A stretch of 44,128 bases of DNA from positions 1 through 44,128 of the forward strand of contig NZ_JANUXY010000012.1 in assembly GCF_024814435.1 (NCBI RefSeq), written 5' to 3'. The notes under the pieces are model-generated. The model was not told where the DNA came from and ran no database searches. It worked only from the letters and a program-made list of their open reading frames with translations. Shown here piece after piece: positions 1 through 4,748 of the stretch; within the stretch, counting starts at the first letter, position 1; each line of letters opens with the position of its first letter. The DNA is from Staphylococcus americanisciuri. Lineage in GTDB: Bacteria > Bacillota > Bacilli > Staphylococcales > Staphylococcaceae. The position numbers and the translations under genes were made by a program.

Positions 1-127
1 GTTCCGCTCAAAATACGAGTTCCAGCGAAAAACAACAAAAGACAACAAAATGCCGTCATATCAACGTTTACGTTCACGAGATACAACGGCAGAACAACGA
101 AAAACACCTAAATACCGGAAGATGAGG
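1..127. repeat. terminal direct repeat, left copy (circular overlap)
   Basis: These 127 bases recur exactly at the right end of the window (44002-44128). An exact overlap of 127 is a common assembler k-mer length, so this is best read as a circular contig opened here, with a unit length of 44,001 bp. It should not be read as a biological terminal repeat. The DNA is the attachment-like region between the integrase gene and the leftmost accessory gene. Confidence 0.9.
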
Positions 128-169
128 CTGATTTTAACCCCTTATATGAAGGGCTTCAAGCCACTTTGA

Positions 170-200
170 GGACGTTTCGGGGACGTTCCGCTCAAAATAC
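170..200. repeat. 31-bp attachment-like direct repeat, copy A
   Basis: The segment beginning GGACGTTTCGGGGACGTTCC and ending CTCAAAATAC is identical to 43987-44017. In the closed circle the copies lie 184 bp apart, bracketing the gap after the integrase stop. They contain GGGGACGTT units that also occur singly at 43954-43963. Tyrosine integrases with an N-terminal arm-binding domain use such short direct repeats as arm-type sites, so these are probably attP arm sites or a core-flanking duplication. The crossover core itself cannot be identified without the bacterial junctions. Confidence 0.6.
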
Positions 201-240
201 CATTTAATGTCTTTTGCTTGCTGGAATTATGTTTTTTAGC

Positions 241-432
241 TCAATTTTTCTCATTTTCTTCAATTTGCTTTTGGTAATCGTACAATTTTTCGGCATTTAA
301 TAAACCTAATCTGTCTAGTTTAGACTTACCTAACCTTAATTGTTTAATTGTCGACTCATTAACTCCAGTGCTTTTGCTTATTTGATAAGCACTAATATCA
401 GAATTGAGTAAGTTCATTATTTCAGTCCTCAT
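241..432 (-). CDS. small helix-turn-helix protein (63 aa)
   Basis: Residues 12-35 (DISAYQISKSTGVNESTIKQ and following) have the pattern of a compact helix-turn-helix: a helix, a turn at S-T-G-V, then a recognition helix. The C-terminal third is charged and ends in a lysine/glutamate-rich tail. The ATG directly abuts the stop codon of the upstream 36-aa ORF (TAA|ATG), so the two are probably translationally coupled. It is the last gene of a leftward operon starting near 726, next to the attachment region. It may autoregulate that operon through the inverted repeat in the promoter spacer at 739-754. Its position beside att would also suit an excisionase, but nothing in the sequence proves that. 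The domain call is fairly sure and the role is inferred. Confidence 0.7.
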   Translation of the reverse strand: MRTEIMNLLNSDISAYQISKSTGVNESTIKQLRLGKSKLDRLGLLNAEKLYDYQKQIEENEKN

Positions 433-543
433 TTAAAACACGACCTTTATCATACATATAATTATTAAAATAAATAATACACCTATAACAAATTCTGCTT
501 TTTCTTTTTTACTGGTCTTTCTAACGTTGTAATGAATTTTCAT
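433..543 (-). CDS. predicted small membrane peptide (36 aa)
   Basis: A basic N-terminal half (residues 1-17, many Lys/Arg) is followed by an uninterrupted hydrophobic segment (FVIGVLFILIIICMIKVVF), long enough to cross a membrane once. It was found by reading the gap between two other ORFs and it abuts the 63-aa HTH gene. No convincing ribosome-binding site precedes its ATG, so translation may depend on coupling or it may not be expressed. The pattern of basic tail plus one membrane helix is typical of type I toxins and small phage membrane peptides, but no family is recognised. Confidence 0.4.
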   Translation of the reverse strand: MKIHYNVRKTSKKEKAEFVIGVLFILIIICMIKVVF

Positions 544-546
544 GAT

Positions 547-575
547 TTGCAAATAAACGAAGAAACTTATATACT
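547..575 (+). promoter_or_regulatory. sigma-A promoter for plus-strand antisense RNA
   Basis: TTGCAA at 547-552 and TATACT at 570-575 are separated by exactly 17 bp, a near-consensus vegetative promoter. It points rightward, against the small-peptide operon, and would start a transcript near 582 just before a strong hairpin. No open reading frame follows on this strand, so the product is probably an RNA. Confidence 0.6.
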
Positions 576-581
576 AAATGT

Positions 582-690
582 GAGAGGGAGGTTTCCCTCC
601 CGTTATTTAGTTTAGTTCAAAAGCTATCTCGATTACGATAACGGCTAGGTTAATTTTTATCGAGAACTTAAGGCTTTTGAGCTTTTTTTG
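582..690 (+). ncRNA. candidate antisense RNA opposing the 30-aa peptide gene
   Basis: Downstream of the promoter at 547-575 the plus strand starts with a GGGAGG-TTT-CCTCCC hairpin (about 584-600). It ends in a long stem pairing TTCAAAAGC (616-624) with GCTTTTGAG (673-681), containing an inner stem ATCTCGAT/ATCGAGA, followed by a run of seven T (683-689). That is a rho-independent terminator. The roughly 110-nt RNA would lie wholly opposite most of the 30-aa ORF (607-699). The arrangement matches type I toxin-antitoxin loci, or antisense-controlled leader peptides of plasmid replication genes. It is inferred from sequence only. Confidence 0.5.
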
Positions 691-699
691 TTTCTTCAT
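607..699 (-). CDS. 30-aa basic-hydrophobic peptide, type I toxin candidate
   Basis: The ORF begins at an ATG 9 nt after a very strong ribosome-binding site (AGGAGGGAGGG). The peptide has a lysine-rich N-terminus (MKKQKKLKSLKFSIK) followed by a hydrophobic, slightly acidic stretch (INLAVIVIEIAFELN). It is the first gene after a near-consensus leftward promoter (733-761). A hairpin GGGAGG-GAAA-CCTCCC follows its stop and could act as an attenuator for the two downstream genes. The coding strand is opposed by the candidate antisense RNA at 582-690. It could be a membrane-active toxin or a regulatory leader peptide. No known family is recognised. Confidence 0.55.
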   Translation of the reverse strand: MKKQKKLKSLKFSIKINLAVIVIEIAFELN

Positions 700-732
700 T
701 TATTTTCCCTCCCTCCTAATTGGTATACTTAT

Positions 733-761
733 ATTATACGTTAGAATTATAACGTAGTCAA
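733..761 (-). promoter_or_regulatory. leftward promoter with operator-like inverted repeat
   Basis: On the minus strand TTGACT (756-761) and TATAAT (733-738) are 17 bp apart. The spacer holds an inverted repeat with arms CGTTA and TAACG (739-743 and 750-754), a likely operator. The 16 bases around the -10 (724-739, TATACTTATATTATAC) are identical to those of the other leftward accessory promoter (2566-2581), which suggests shared origin or co-regulation. Confidence 0.75.
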
Positions 762-765
762 CCCT

Positions 766-825
766 TTTTACTATATTTTTCTATATTTCACTATCTTTTT
801 CTGCCTTTTACTATATTTTTCTATA
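766..825. repeat. three tandem 20-bp AT-rich repeats
   Basis: Copies 1 (766-785) and 3 (806-825) are identical: TTTTACTATATTTTTCTATA. Copy 2 (786-805) is a diverged version in exactly the same register. They directly precede the -35 of the leftward promoter at 733-761. The two-turn period puts all copies on one face of the helix. This looks like a binding array for a regulator, or a plasmid-like iteron/centromere array, rather than random AT-rich DNA. Confidence 0.7.
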
Positions 826-841
826 ATTTTTTCAAATAAAT

Positions 842-865
842 AACCGCACCACTTACGGTACGGTT
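842..865 (-). terminator. hairpin terminator after the four-gene cassette
   Basis: On the minus strand AACCGTACC pairs with GGTGCGGTT around a 6-nt loop, and the stem is followed by ATTTATTT. It lies just after the stop of the gene at 870-1364, so it would end the cassette transcript and insulate the peptide operon promoter. The T-tract is interrupted, so termination may be partial. Confidence 0.55.
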
Positions 866-869
866 TAAA

Positions 870-1364
870 TTACTCAATAAGTCCGGACGCTCGCACAGCT
901 TCTTCAAATGATTCGTGCGCTCTTAAGACCATTTTTAAATAGTCTATGGCGTCTTTCTCTTCTTTGAAAAATATGGAATCATAATACGTGCCACCTTTTT
1001 GGTCTTCGGCTAGCCACGTATCTTCAAAAAAGTCAATATTGTATTCTGTGACTTTTTCGGTAAAATCAACACCATACGTGTCGTGACAAGCAATCTCAAA
1101 ATATACGTTGCCCGCTTCGTTTTCTACCTTATACAGGGAAGCATGTGCGACATCATAACGATAACTACCATCATTTTTGATGTCTATGAAATACTCACCC
1201 AATTGTTCAATGATTTCAACTTCTTCGCTATTAACTTTTACAATTTTATTTTCTATTCTTTCCATTCTTTCCAGCTCCTTTTCATACTTCTCTAATTTTT
1301 CCCCAAGCTCAATTGACAACCCGGAGATGTTGCGTTCTAACAAGCTTTCAATGTGCTTTCTCAT
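870..1364 (-). CDS. unknown accessory protein with N-terminal coiled coil (164 aa)
   Basis: Residues 1-45 are strongly heptad-like and charged (SLLERNISGLSIELGEKLEK and following), predicting a coiled coil. The rest is an acidic alpha/beta domain rich in Tyr, Phe and Asp with no recognised motif. Its ATG overlaps the stop of the preceding gene (ATGA), so it is translationally coupled as the last gene of a four-gene leftward cassette. It has no structural or replication signature and sits in the prophage's accessory end. An anti-host-defence or superinfection role is plausible but purely inferred. Confidence 0.75.
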   Translation of the reverse strand: MRKHIESLLERNISGLSIELGEKLEKYEKELERMERIENKIVKVNSEEVEIIEQLGEYFIDIKNDGSYRYDVAHASLYKVENEAGNVYFEIACHDTYGVDFTEKVTEYNIDFFEDTWLAEDQKGGTYYDSIFFKEEKDAIDYLKMVLRAHESFEEAVRASGLIE

Positions 1365-1684
1365 GACACAACGCCACTCTCTTGTAGCGCTATGTAATGT
1401 GTGTCACACATTGTCTCCTGAGCTACATAAGTGTCTGACTCACGGTCGTAGTGCATGAGCGTCAAGTTGACATTGTTGAAGATACAATAGTTCATGACTT
1501 CGACCAAACACACGCTTAGCCCTGTAACATAAAGCGTCACCGCTTCTGCGTCACACAATTTATCGTGTATCTGACGTTGCATATCGGCAAAATCAAATAC
1601 ATCTTTAACACCATCAAATATGTATTCATCTACATCGTCAATCTCATGACGACCTGCCACTAACCCTAAACTCAATTCTTTCAT
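1361..1684 (-). CDS. unknown accessory protein (107 aa), AGRHE / YVTGL motifs
   Basis: The protein begins with a strand-like LVAGRHEIDD segment. Its centre carries AVTLYVTGLSVCLVEVMNYC followed by NLTLMHYDRESDTYVAQE, a pattern of strand, glycine turn, helix, strand that suggests a small Rossmann-like alpha/beta fold. I recall similar AGRHE...LYVTGLT...HYDR proteins from mobile elements of Gram-positive bacteria, without a function. The ribosome-binding leader (AAAGGAGTAGAT, then ATG after 4-6 nt) is nearly identical to that of the upstream gene at 1774-2037, showing the cassette was built or evolved as a unit. Confidence 0.75.
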   Translation of the reverse strand: MKELSLGLVAGRHEIDDVDEYIFDGVKDVFDFADMQRQIHDKLCDAEAVTLYVTGLSVCLVEVMNYCIFNNVNLTLMHYDRESDTYVAQETMCDTHYIALQESGVVS

Positions 1685-1725
1685 TTTTATCTACTCCTTT
1701 ATATTTTTTTATTAATAATTCTATT

Positions 1726-1752
1726 GCGTGCATAACTTAATGTTATACACGC
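1726..1752 (-). other. intercistronic hairpin in the accessory cassette
   Basis: GCGTG-C-ATAAC pairs with GTTAT-A-CACGC around TTAAT, giving 10 pairs with one mismatch. No T-run follows on the minus strand, so it is more likely an mRNA processing or stability element between the second and third cassette genes than a terminator. Confidence 0.4.
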
Positions 1753-1773
1753 TAACAATCATTAATTCCGTGC

Positions 1774-2037
1774 TTAAAGGTCTTCATCGAAATTGATTTC
1801 CACCCCGTTGTGGAAAAGTTCTTCCAATTCCTCCCCTTGAATTCGATTATAAAAATGTTTCTTATAATCGCCATTCCCGTCACCACGCAGAGCATATGGC
1901 TCTATTGCATATATGTCTTCTCCATATACCCAGATGTGACACCATGATACCCAATTGTCTTCTGTTCGATATGAGCCATCATATCCAACAAGTTCCTCTC
2001 GTTCCTTGCTCGTCAGCTTTTTAGTTGTATAATTCAT
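1774..2037 (-). CDS. unknown accessory protein (87 aa), acidic and Trp/Tyr-rich
   Basis: This short acidic protein has a central aromatic stretch (NWVSWCHIWVYGEDIYAIEP) and an acidic C-terminus. Two in-frame ATGs exist. The second, at 2037, is 9 nt from GGAG, matching the spacing in the identical leader of the gene at 1361-1684, so it is preferred. Small acidic proteins of this kind are common among phage inhibitors such as DNA mimics and anti-CRISPRs, but no such activity can be read from the sequence. It is the second gene of the cassette driven from 2575-2603. Confidence 0.7.
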   Translation of the reverse strand: MNYTTKKLTSKEREELVGYDGSYRTEDNWVSWCHIWVYGEDIYAIEPYALRGDGNGDYKKHFYNRIQGEELEELFHNGVEINFDEDL

Positions 2038-2056
2038 TGTCATCTACTCCTTTATA

Positions 2057-2539
2057 TTAAGCGACTTGTGTCGCTTCTTTTATTTTTCTTCTCAGTGTGC
2101 TCGACTTCATGCGAGCATGCACACCTTTGATTCCTAATTCTTTAGCCTTTTTAACTAAGTCGAAGTGAGTGTTCATGTAAGTTTCCAACTCACATTCAAC
2201 TGTAACGTCACAGTTAAAGTAATCAGTAACGTTCTTTTCTTTAAGAACGCTCTTAGGAGTCCAAAAGCTGAAACTTCCAAACTTTCCTGTCGCATGGATA
2301 CACAAGGCTTTTTCTGTTTCTTTTTCAACAGAAAGAACCGATTTGGCAACTACGTGCACATTGCCAACGTTTTTGCGTACAATCCACGCAGGAACTTCAA
2401 TCTCAGGCCTGTTGTAATCTTTCAAGATTGCCCAAGCCATTTTTAATGCTTCAGCGAAGTACTCTTTTGAAGTACCACCGAATTTTTCAGCTCCCTCTTT
2501 TGCTAATTTCCATGCGTGTTTGAAAAGTTGTTTTTTCAT
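2057..2539 (-). CDS. first gene of accessory cassette (160 aa), possible anti-defence protein
   Basis: The N-terminus (AWKLAKEGAEKFGGTSKEYF, then AEALKMAW) is a helical module that I recall at the start of assorted phage and plasmid accessory proteins of Gram-positive bacteria. The middle has a strand-rich segment ending FWTPKSVL, like the W.PKS. element seen in many such proteins. The C-terminus is basic (RMKSSTLRRKIKE), suiting nucleic acid binding. The gene has a strong leader (AAAGGAGG) and is first after the divergent promoter controlled by the RHH operator. An anti-CRISPR or antirestriction role is a hypothesis from fold type and context only. Confidence 0.75.
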   Translation of the reverse strand: MKKQLFKHAWKLAKEGAEKFGGTSKEYFAEALKMAWAILKDYNRPEIEVPAWIVRKNVGNVHVVAKSVLSVEKETEKALCIHATGKFGSFSFWTPKSVLKEKNVTDYFNCDVTVECELETYMNTHFDLVKKAKELGIKGVHARMKSSTLRRKIKEATQVA

Positions 2540-2574
2540 GACTTTCTTCCTCCTTTGTTTAACTTTATACTTAT

Positions 2575-2603
2575 ATTATACACTAAGTGCATGCACTGTG
2601 CAA
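2575..2603 (-). promoter_or_regulatory. leftward promoter of the accessory cassette
   Basis: TTGCAC (2598-2603, minus strand) and TATAAT (2575-2580) are 17 bp apart, a near-consensus vegetative promoter. The spacer contains the perfect 12-bp palindrome AGTGCATGCACT (2586-2597). A protein bound there would block RNA polymerase directly. Confidence 0.75.
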
Positions 2604-2645
2604 CTCTTTTGTTCTTTTTTTACTTCGAAAAGTGACTGCACTGTG
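2586..2645. promoter_or_regulatory. paired operators between divergent accessory promoters
   Basis: AGTG-N3-GCACTGTG occurs twice in the same orientation, at 2586-2600 (AGTGCATGCACTGTG) and 2631-2645 (AGTGACTGCACTGTG), 45 bp apart. The first sits in the spacer of the leftward promoter. The second sits immediately upstream of the rightward -10 (TACAAT at 2647-2652). This is the geometry expected if the adjacent ribbon-helix-helix protein represses both divergent transcription units. Confidence 0.65.
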
Positions 2646-2669
2646 TTACAATAATTTTGAGGTGATAGC

Positions 2670-2819
2670 ATGATAAAAAAAGAAAATACTAGAATCAGTG
2701 TGACGATTTCAAAAGAAAATAGAGATAAGCTAAAATATATTGCTCAAAATGAAAATAGAAGTATGAGTAACATGGTTGAATATTTGATTACTTCTTATAT
2801 TGATAAGAAGCATAATTAA
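2670..2819 (+). CDS. ribbon-helix-helix (Arc/CopG-type) repressor (49 aa)
   Basis: Residues 7-13 (TRISVTI) form the antiparallel beta-strand that inserts into the DNA major groove in Arc/MetJ/CopG proteins. The two helices follow (SKENRDKLKYIAQNENR and SMSNMVEYLITSYIDKK). The length is exactly that of a minimal RHH dimeric repressor. The start is fixed by GAGGTG 7-8 nt upstream. It is the first gene of a rightward operon with the 74-aa ORF, divergent from the four-gene cassette. The repeated operators at 2586-2645 are its likely targets. It may be a phage switch, an anti-CRISPR-associated (Aca-like) regulator, or the antitoxin of a toxin-antitoxin pair. Confidence 0.85.
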   Translation: MIKKENTRISVTISKENRDKLKYIAQNENRSMSNMVEYLITSYIDKKHN

Positions 2820-2833
2820 TTTGAGGTGACGCT

Positions 2834-3058
2834 ATGAAATTACAATTTACTAGTAGCATTATAAATGAATTAGAAGAGAAGAATATTACAGAAGAACAAT
2901 TATTAAACAGGCTGTATATAGGAGTGTATGAAGTAGGTGGATTAGAGTTTGCAGTAAATAAGAATAAAGAGAGTATTATTATAGACAGCATTGATAATTT
3001 TGACTTATTTGGAGAAGATATTGCGAAGTCAATAGAGGTTGAGGACTTCAATATATAA
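2834..3058 (+). CDS. unknown 74-aa partner of the RHH repressor
   Basis: The gene starts 14 bp after the RHH gene with its own GAGGTG site. The protein starts with an amphipathic helix (SSIINELEEKNITEEQLLNR), followed by a strand-rich middle (LYIGVYEVGGLEFAVN) and an acidic C-terminus. Tight pairing of a small RHH regulator with a small acidic protein resembles a toxin-antitoxin operon, but the usual order and charge are not diagnostic. No known toxin family is recognised. Transcription ends at the bidirectional terminator at 3060-3093. Confidence 0.7.
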   Translation: MKLQFTSSIINELEEKNITEEQLLNRLYIGVYEVGGLEFAVNKNKESIIIDSIDNFDLFGEDIAKSIEVEDFNI

Positions 3059-3059
3059 A

Positions 3060-3093
3060 AAAAAGAGGGTAGCCGTTACGCTACCCTTGTTTT
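3060..3093. terminator. bidirectional terminator between RHH operon and amidase
   Basis: GGGTAGC (3067-3073) pairs with GCTACCC (3080-3086) around a 6-nt loop. On the plus strand TTGTTTT follows. On the minus strand TCTTTTTTTT follows. It therefore ends both the rightward accessory operon and the leftward late operon, whose last gene is the amidase. Confidence 0.9.
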
Positions 3094-4039
3094 ATGCCCA
3101 CTCGATCGAACCCCATAGTTCTTTCTCATTTTTAATTTTTTCTTGCTTATCTGTGATTTTACCTATAGGCATGTAGAAGTAATCTTTCTTGTTAGCGCCA
3201 TCGGCAGCATACTTAAATCTAATCCACCAGTAACCATTTTTAACGTCTTTAATAATTTGGTCAAATGTTACATATTCTCCAGCATTGATAAATGAATCTT
3301 CATCAACTTGCTGTTTATCTAAACCAAACTCTCTGTAAACTGTGATAGGTAGCGTATTAGTTTTATGCGCAGTAAATGTACCTTCCCAAGCCCAAATGGT
3401 TTGTAATGGCTTGCCTTGAACTGGTGTTTTAACAGTCGGCGCAATCTTTTTAACTGGTGCGTCACCATTCATATATTTAACAACCAAGTTATCAATAACA
3501 GACATGTCACGTCTGCCGTAACCAGCTGCTGCTAGGATGTTACCAGGATCCTGCTTATCGTATTGGATATCTTGGTGCCCAGGCATTTGATTGCGTGGAT
3601 TAATGCCCCAAGAATTACACAATGCCGCCATAATTCGACATGAATTATCTAAAGACTTCAAAGTACGTTGTCTATCAGAGAAGTAACAAGCTTCTAAACC
3701 GAAAGCAATGTCGTTGGCGTCATCGCCATACCAAGCATTATCGATTGGTGTATTGTATAACACATGCCATGCCTTTTCAGTGACTGGAATACAGATAATA
3801 GCTTCTTTATCATCCACAAAAATATGCGCTGACGCAGTTGCATCCCATCCAATATTATACGTGTTGCGATAATAATCAACATTATTTTGTGCTGTTGAAT
3901 TAGGATTTCCTGTGTCGTGAAACACCGCAAATTTAGGATTACCACTATCCAATCGTTGCCCTGTACGTCGTGTGCCGAAAGGTAAAAAGTCCGTATATAC
4001 TGGCACGCCATTCCACGTACCGATTCTAGTTTTTGTCAT
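3092..4039 (-). CDS. endolysin: N-acetylmuramoyl-L-alanine amidase with SH3b-like C-terminus (315 aa)
   Basis: The enzyme cleaves the amide bond between muramic acid and the stem peptide at lysis. An amidase_2 (PGRP-type) domain spans about residues 15-190, with the zinc-ligand pattern FAVFHDTGN near the start and MPGHQDIQYDKQDPG near the end. Residues from about 215 (TIWAWEGTFTAHK to WWIRFKYAADG) form a staphylococcal SH3b-like cell-wall binding domain. It lacks the N-terminal CHAP domain common in S. aureus phage endolysins. The start is the ATG 8 nt after TGGAGGA. It is the last gene of the late operon, after the holin and the toxin locus. Confidence is high. Confidence 0.93.
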   Translation of the reverse strand: MTKTRIGTWNGVPVYTDFLPFGTRRTGQRLDSGNPKFAVFHDTGNPNSTAQNNVDYYRNTYNIGWDATASAHIFVDDKEAIICIPVTEKAWHVLYNTPIDNAWYGDDANDIAFGLEACYFSDRQRTLKSLDNSCRIMAALCNSWGINPRNQMPGHQDIQYDKQDPGNILAAAGYGRRDMSVIDNLVVKYMNGDAPVKKIAPTVKTPVQGKPLQTIWAWEGTFTAHKTNTLPITVYREFGLDKQQVDEDSFINAGEYVTFDQIIKDVKNGYWWIRFKYAADGANKKDYFYMPIGKITDKQEKIKNEKELWGSIEWA

Positions 4040-4093
4040 AATAAATTCCTCCAATATAAAACCGCCACCTAATTAAATAGACGACGGTTAAGG

Positions 4094-4122
4094 TTGATTA
4101 TATAAATTTGATATGTTAAATT
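4094..4122 (+). promoter_or_regulatory. possible promoter of SprF-like antisense RNA
   Basis: TTGATT (4094-4099) and TAAATT (4117-4122) are 17 bp apart on the plus strand. The hexamers are weak matches, but they sit at the right distance before the structured RNA that ends at 4249. Another start site nearby is possible. Confidence 0.35.
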
Positions 4123-4128
4123 AAATAT

Positions 4129-4249
4129 GAAAAGGGACATGCGCTAACATGCCCTATGAGCCCGTTAAAAAGACGGTGGCTTAGATAATTAAATGTTTAT
4201 ATTACCACTTAACCATCTGCTCGCCAAAGCTATAGATGGTTATTTTTTA
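4129..4249 (+). ncRNA. SprF-like antitoxin RNA (type I toxin-antitoxin)
   Basis: Three hairpins lie on the plus strand with no ORF. They are AGGGACATG/CATGCCCT (4133-4155), AGCCCGT...ACGGTGGCT (about 4158-4182), and a terminator with AACCATCT (4211-4218) paired to AGATGGTT (4234-4241) followed by ATTTTTTA. The 3' end lies inside the stop region of the toxin ORF at 4240-4320, which runs on the other strand. The AGCCCGTTAAAAAGACGGTGG element resembles, from memory, conserved parts of S. aureus SprF RNAs. The RNA would pair with the 3' part of the toxin mRNA. Confidence 0.6.
4133..4155 (-). terminator. terminator of the toxin mRNA (minus strand)
   Basis: Read on the minus strand, AGGGCATG pairs with CATGTCCCT (one bulged base), then TTTTCATATTT follows. 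It would end the toxin transcript about 100 nt after its stop. Readthrough would continue into the amidase. Confidence 0.5.
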
Positions 4250-4320
4250 TGGTTGTTTTGACTTATCATTACTAACCCAATGATTGTTAATACAACCATC
4301 AGCATTTCATAATCAGTCAT
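4240..4320 (-). CDS. holin-like type I toxin peptide, SprG-like (26 aa)
   Basis: The peptide consists of a short N-terminus, one membrane helix (MLMVVLTIIGLVMI) and a polar basic tail ending NNHKK. This is the layout of the staphylococcal SprG peptides and the holin-like toxin family, which insert in the cell membrane. The ribosome-binding site is GGAAAGGAA. A structured antisense RNA overlaps its 3' end (4129-4249). It lies between the holin and amidase genes, where staphylococcal phages often carry such loci. The locus may stabilise the prophage or tune lysis. The identification rests on size, topology and the antisense partner. Confidence 0.65.
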   Translation of the reverse strand: MTDYEMLMVVLTIIGLVMISQNNHKK

Positions 4321-4321
4321 G

Positions 4322-4360
4322 CTATTCCTTTCCAGGAGTAACAACTATAACCATAGGCAT
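4322..4360 (-). CDS. 12-aa leader ORF ahead of the toxin
   Basis: MPMVIVVTPGKE is preceded by AAAAAGGGGTGATGCC and its stop is one base from the toxin start (TAG-C-ATG). Translation of the toxin could be coupled to it, or the leader may be a translational brake. SprG-type loci can carry nested or alternative starts, which supports but does not prove a role. This is a small ORF with uncertain reality. Confidence 0.35.
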   Translation of the reverse strand: MPMVIVVTPGKE

Positions 4361-4431
4361 CACCCCTTTTTCAAGAGATTAGCCACCATCTATCCAACTT
4401 GCTCATCCATTATTCTATCATATTTACTTTT

Positions 4432-4680
4432 CTATTTTAATCCTTTGTTTTTTAAATACTGTTCTTGCTCTCGCGCAGACTTTTTAACGATAAACGTATT
4501 CTTCCACACGCCATATGCCACTAAAACTAATGGCACACCAGTATTCAATACATTGACCCATGCGTCTACAGCTTGCGGATTCAACCAATCAGCCGTAACA
4601 CCGCTCGCTTGTAAAGCCAAATATAATGCCCCTAAGAAACCACCAATCAAAGCAATAAACTGTTTTACTTTATCTTCCAT
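4432..4680 (-). CDS. holin, phage_holin_1 (phiLC3/SPP1-type) family (82 aa)
   Basis: Two hydrophobic segments (about residues 8-28 and 43-63) are joined by a short loop with the NPQAVDAWVNVLNTG signature, followed by a basic, charged C-terminus (VKKSAREQEQYLKNKG). Length and pattern match the two-helix holins of Gram-positive phages, which open the membrane and time lysis. It lies upstream of the endolysin in the late operon, separated by the small toxin locus. Confidence 0.92.
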   Translation of the reverse strand: MEDKVKQFIALIGGFLGALYLALQASGVTADWLNPQAVDAWVNVLNTGVPLVLVAYGVWKNTFIVKKSAREQEQYLKNKGLK

Positions 4681-4701
4681 ATCTCTACCTCCTACAAATA
4701 A

Positions 4702-4748
4702 AAGCCGACTAAGCTAATAGCCGACTTTACTGTTATTTTAGTCGGCTT
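4702..4748 (-). terminator. competing hairpins after the xkdX gene
   Basis: On the minus strand the arm AAGCCGACT (plus 4740-4748, overlapping the end of xkdX) can pair with AAGTCGGCT (4719-4727) or with AGTCGGCTT (4702-4710). The latter is followed by TTATTTG. The two mutually exclusive stems look like an attenuator between tail genes and the lysis cassette. Confidence 0.55.

Noticed and set aside
1..169. An open frame across the left end (ending near 169) that reads like a basic protein in the att region
   Set aside because: It runs through the 31-bp repeat, has no ribosome-binding site and overlaps the assembly junction. Treated as chance, or as a fragment of attachment-site DNA.
766..825. 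CRISPR-like reading of the 20-bp repeats
   Set aside because: The repeats are directly tandem without spacers, AT-rich and followed by a promoter. No cas gene is present.
1177..1458. Plus-strand ORFs opposite the accessory cassette
   Set aside because: No ribosome-binding site, low-complexity translations and full overlap with coherent minus-strand genes. Shadows.
4319..4717. 132-codon plus-strand ORF across the holin gene
   Set aside because: It is antisense to a clear holin and toxin locus and has no start context.
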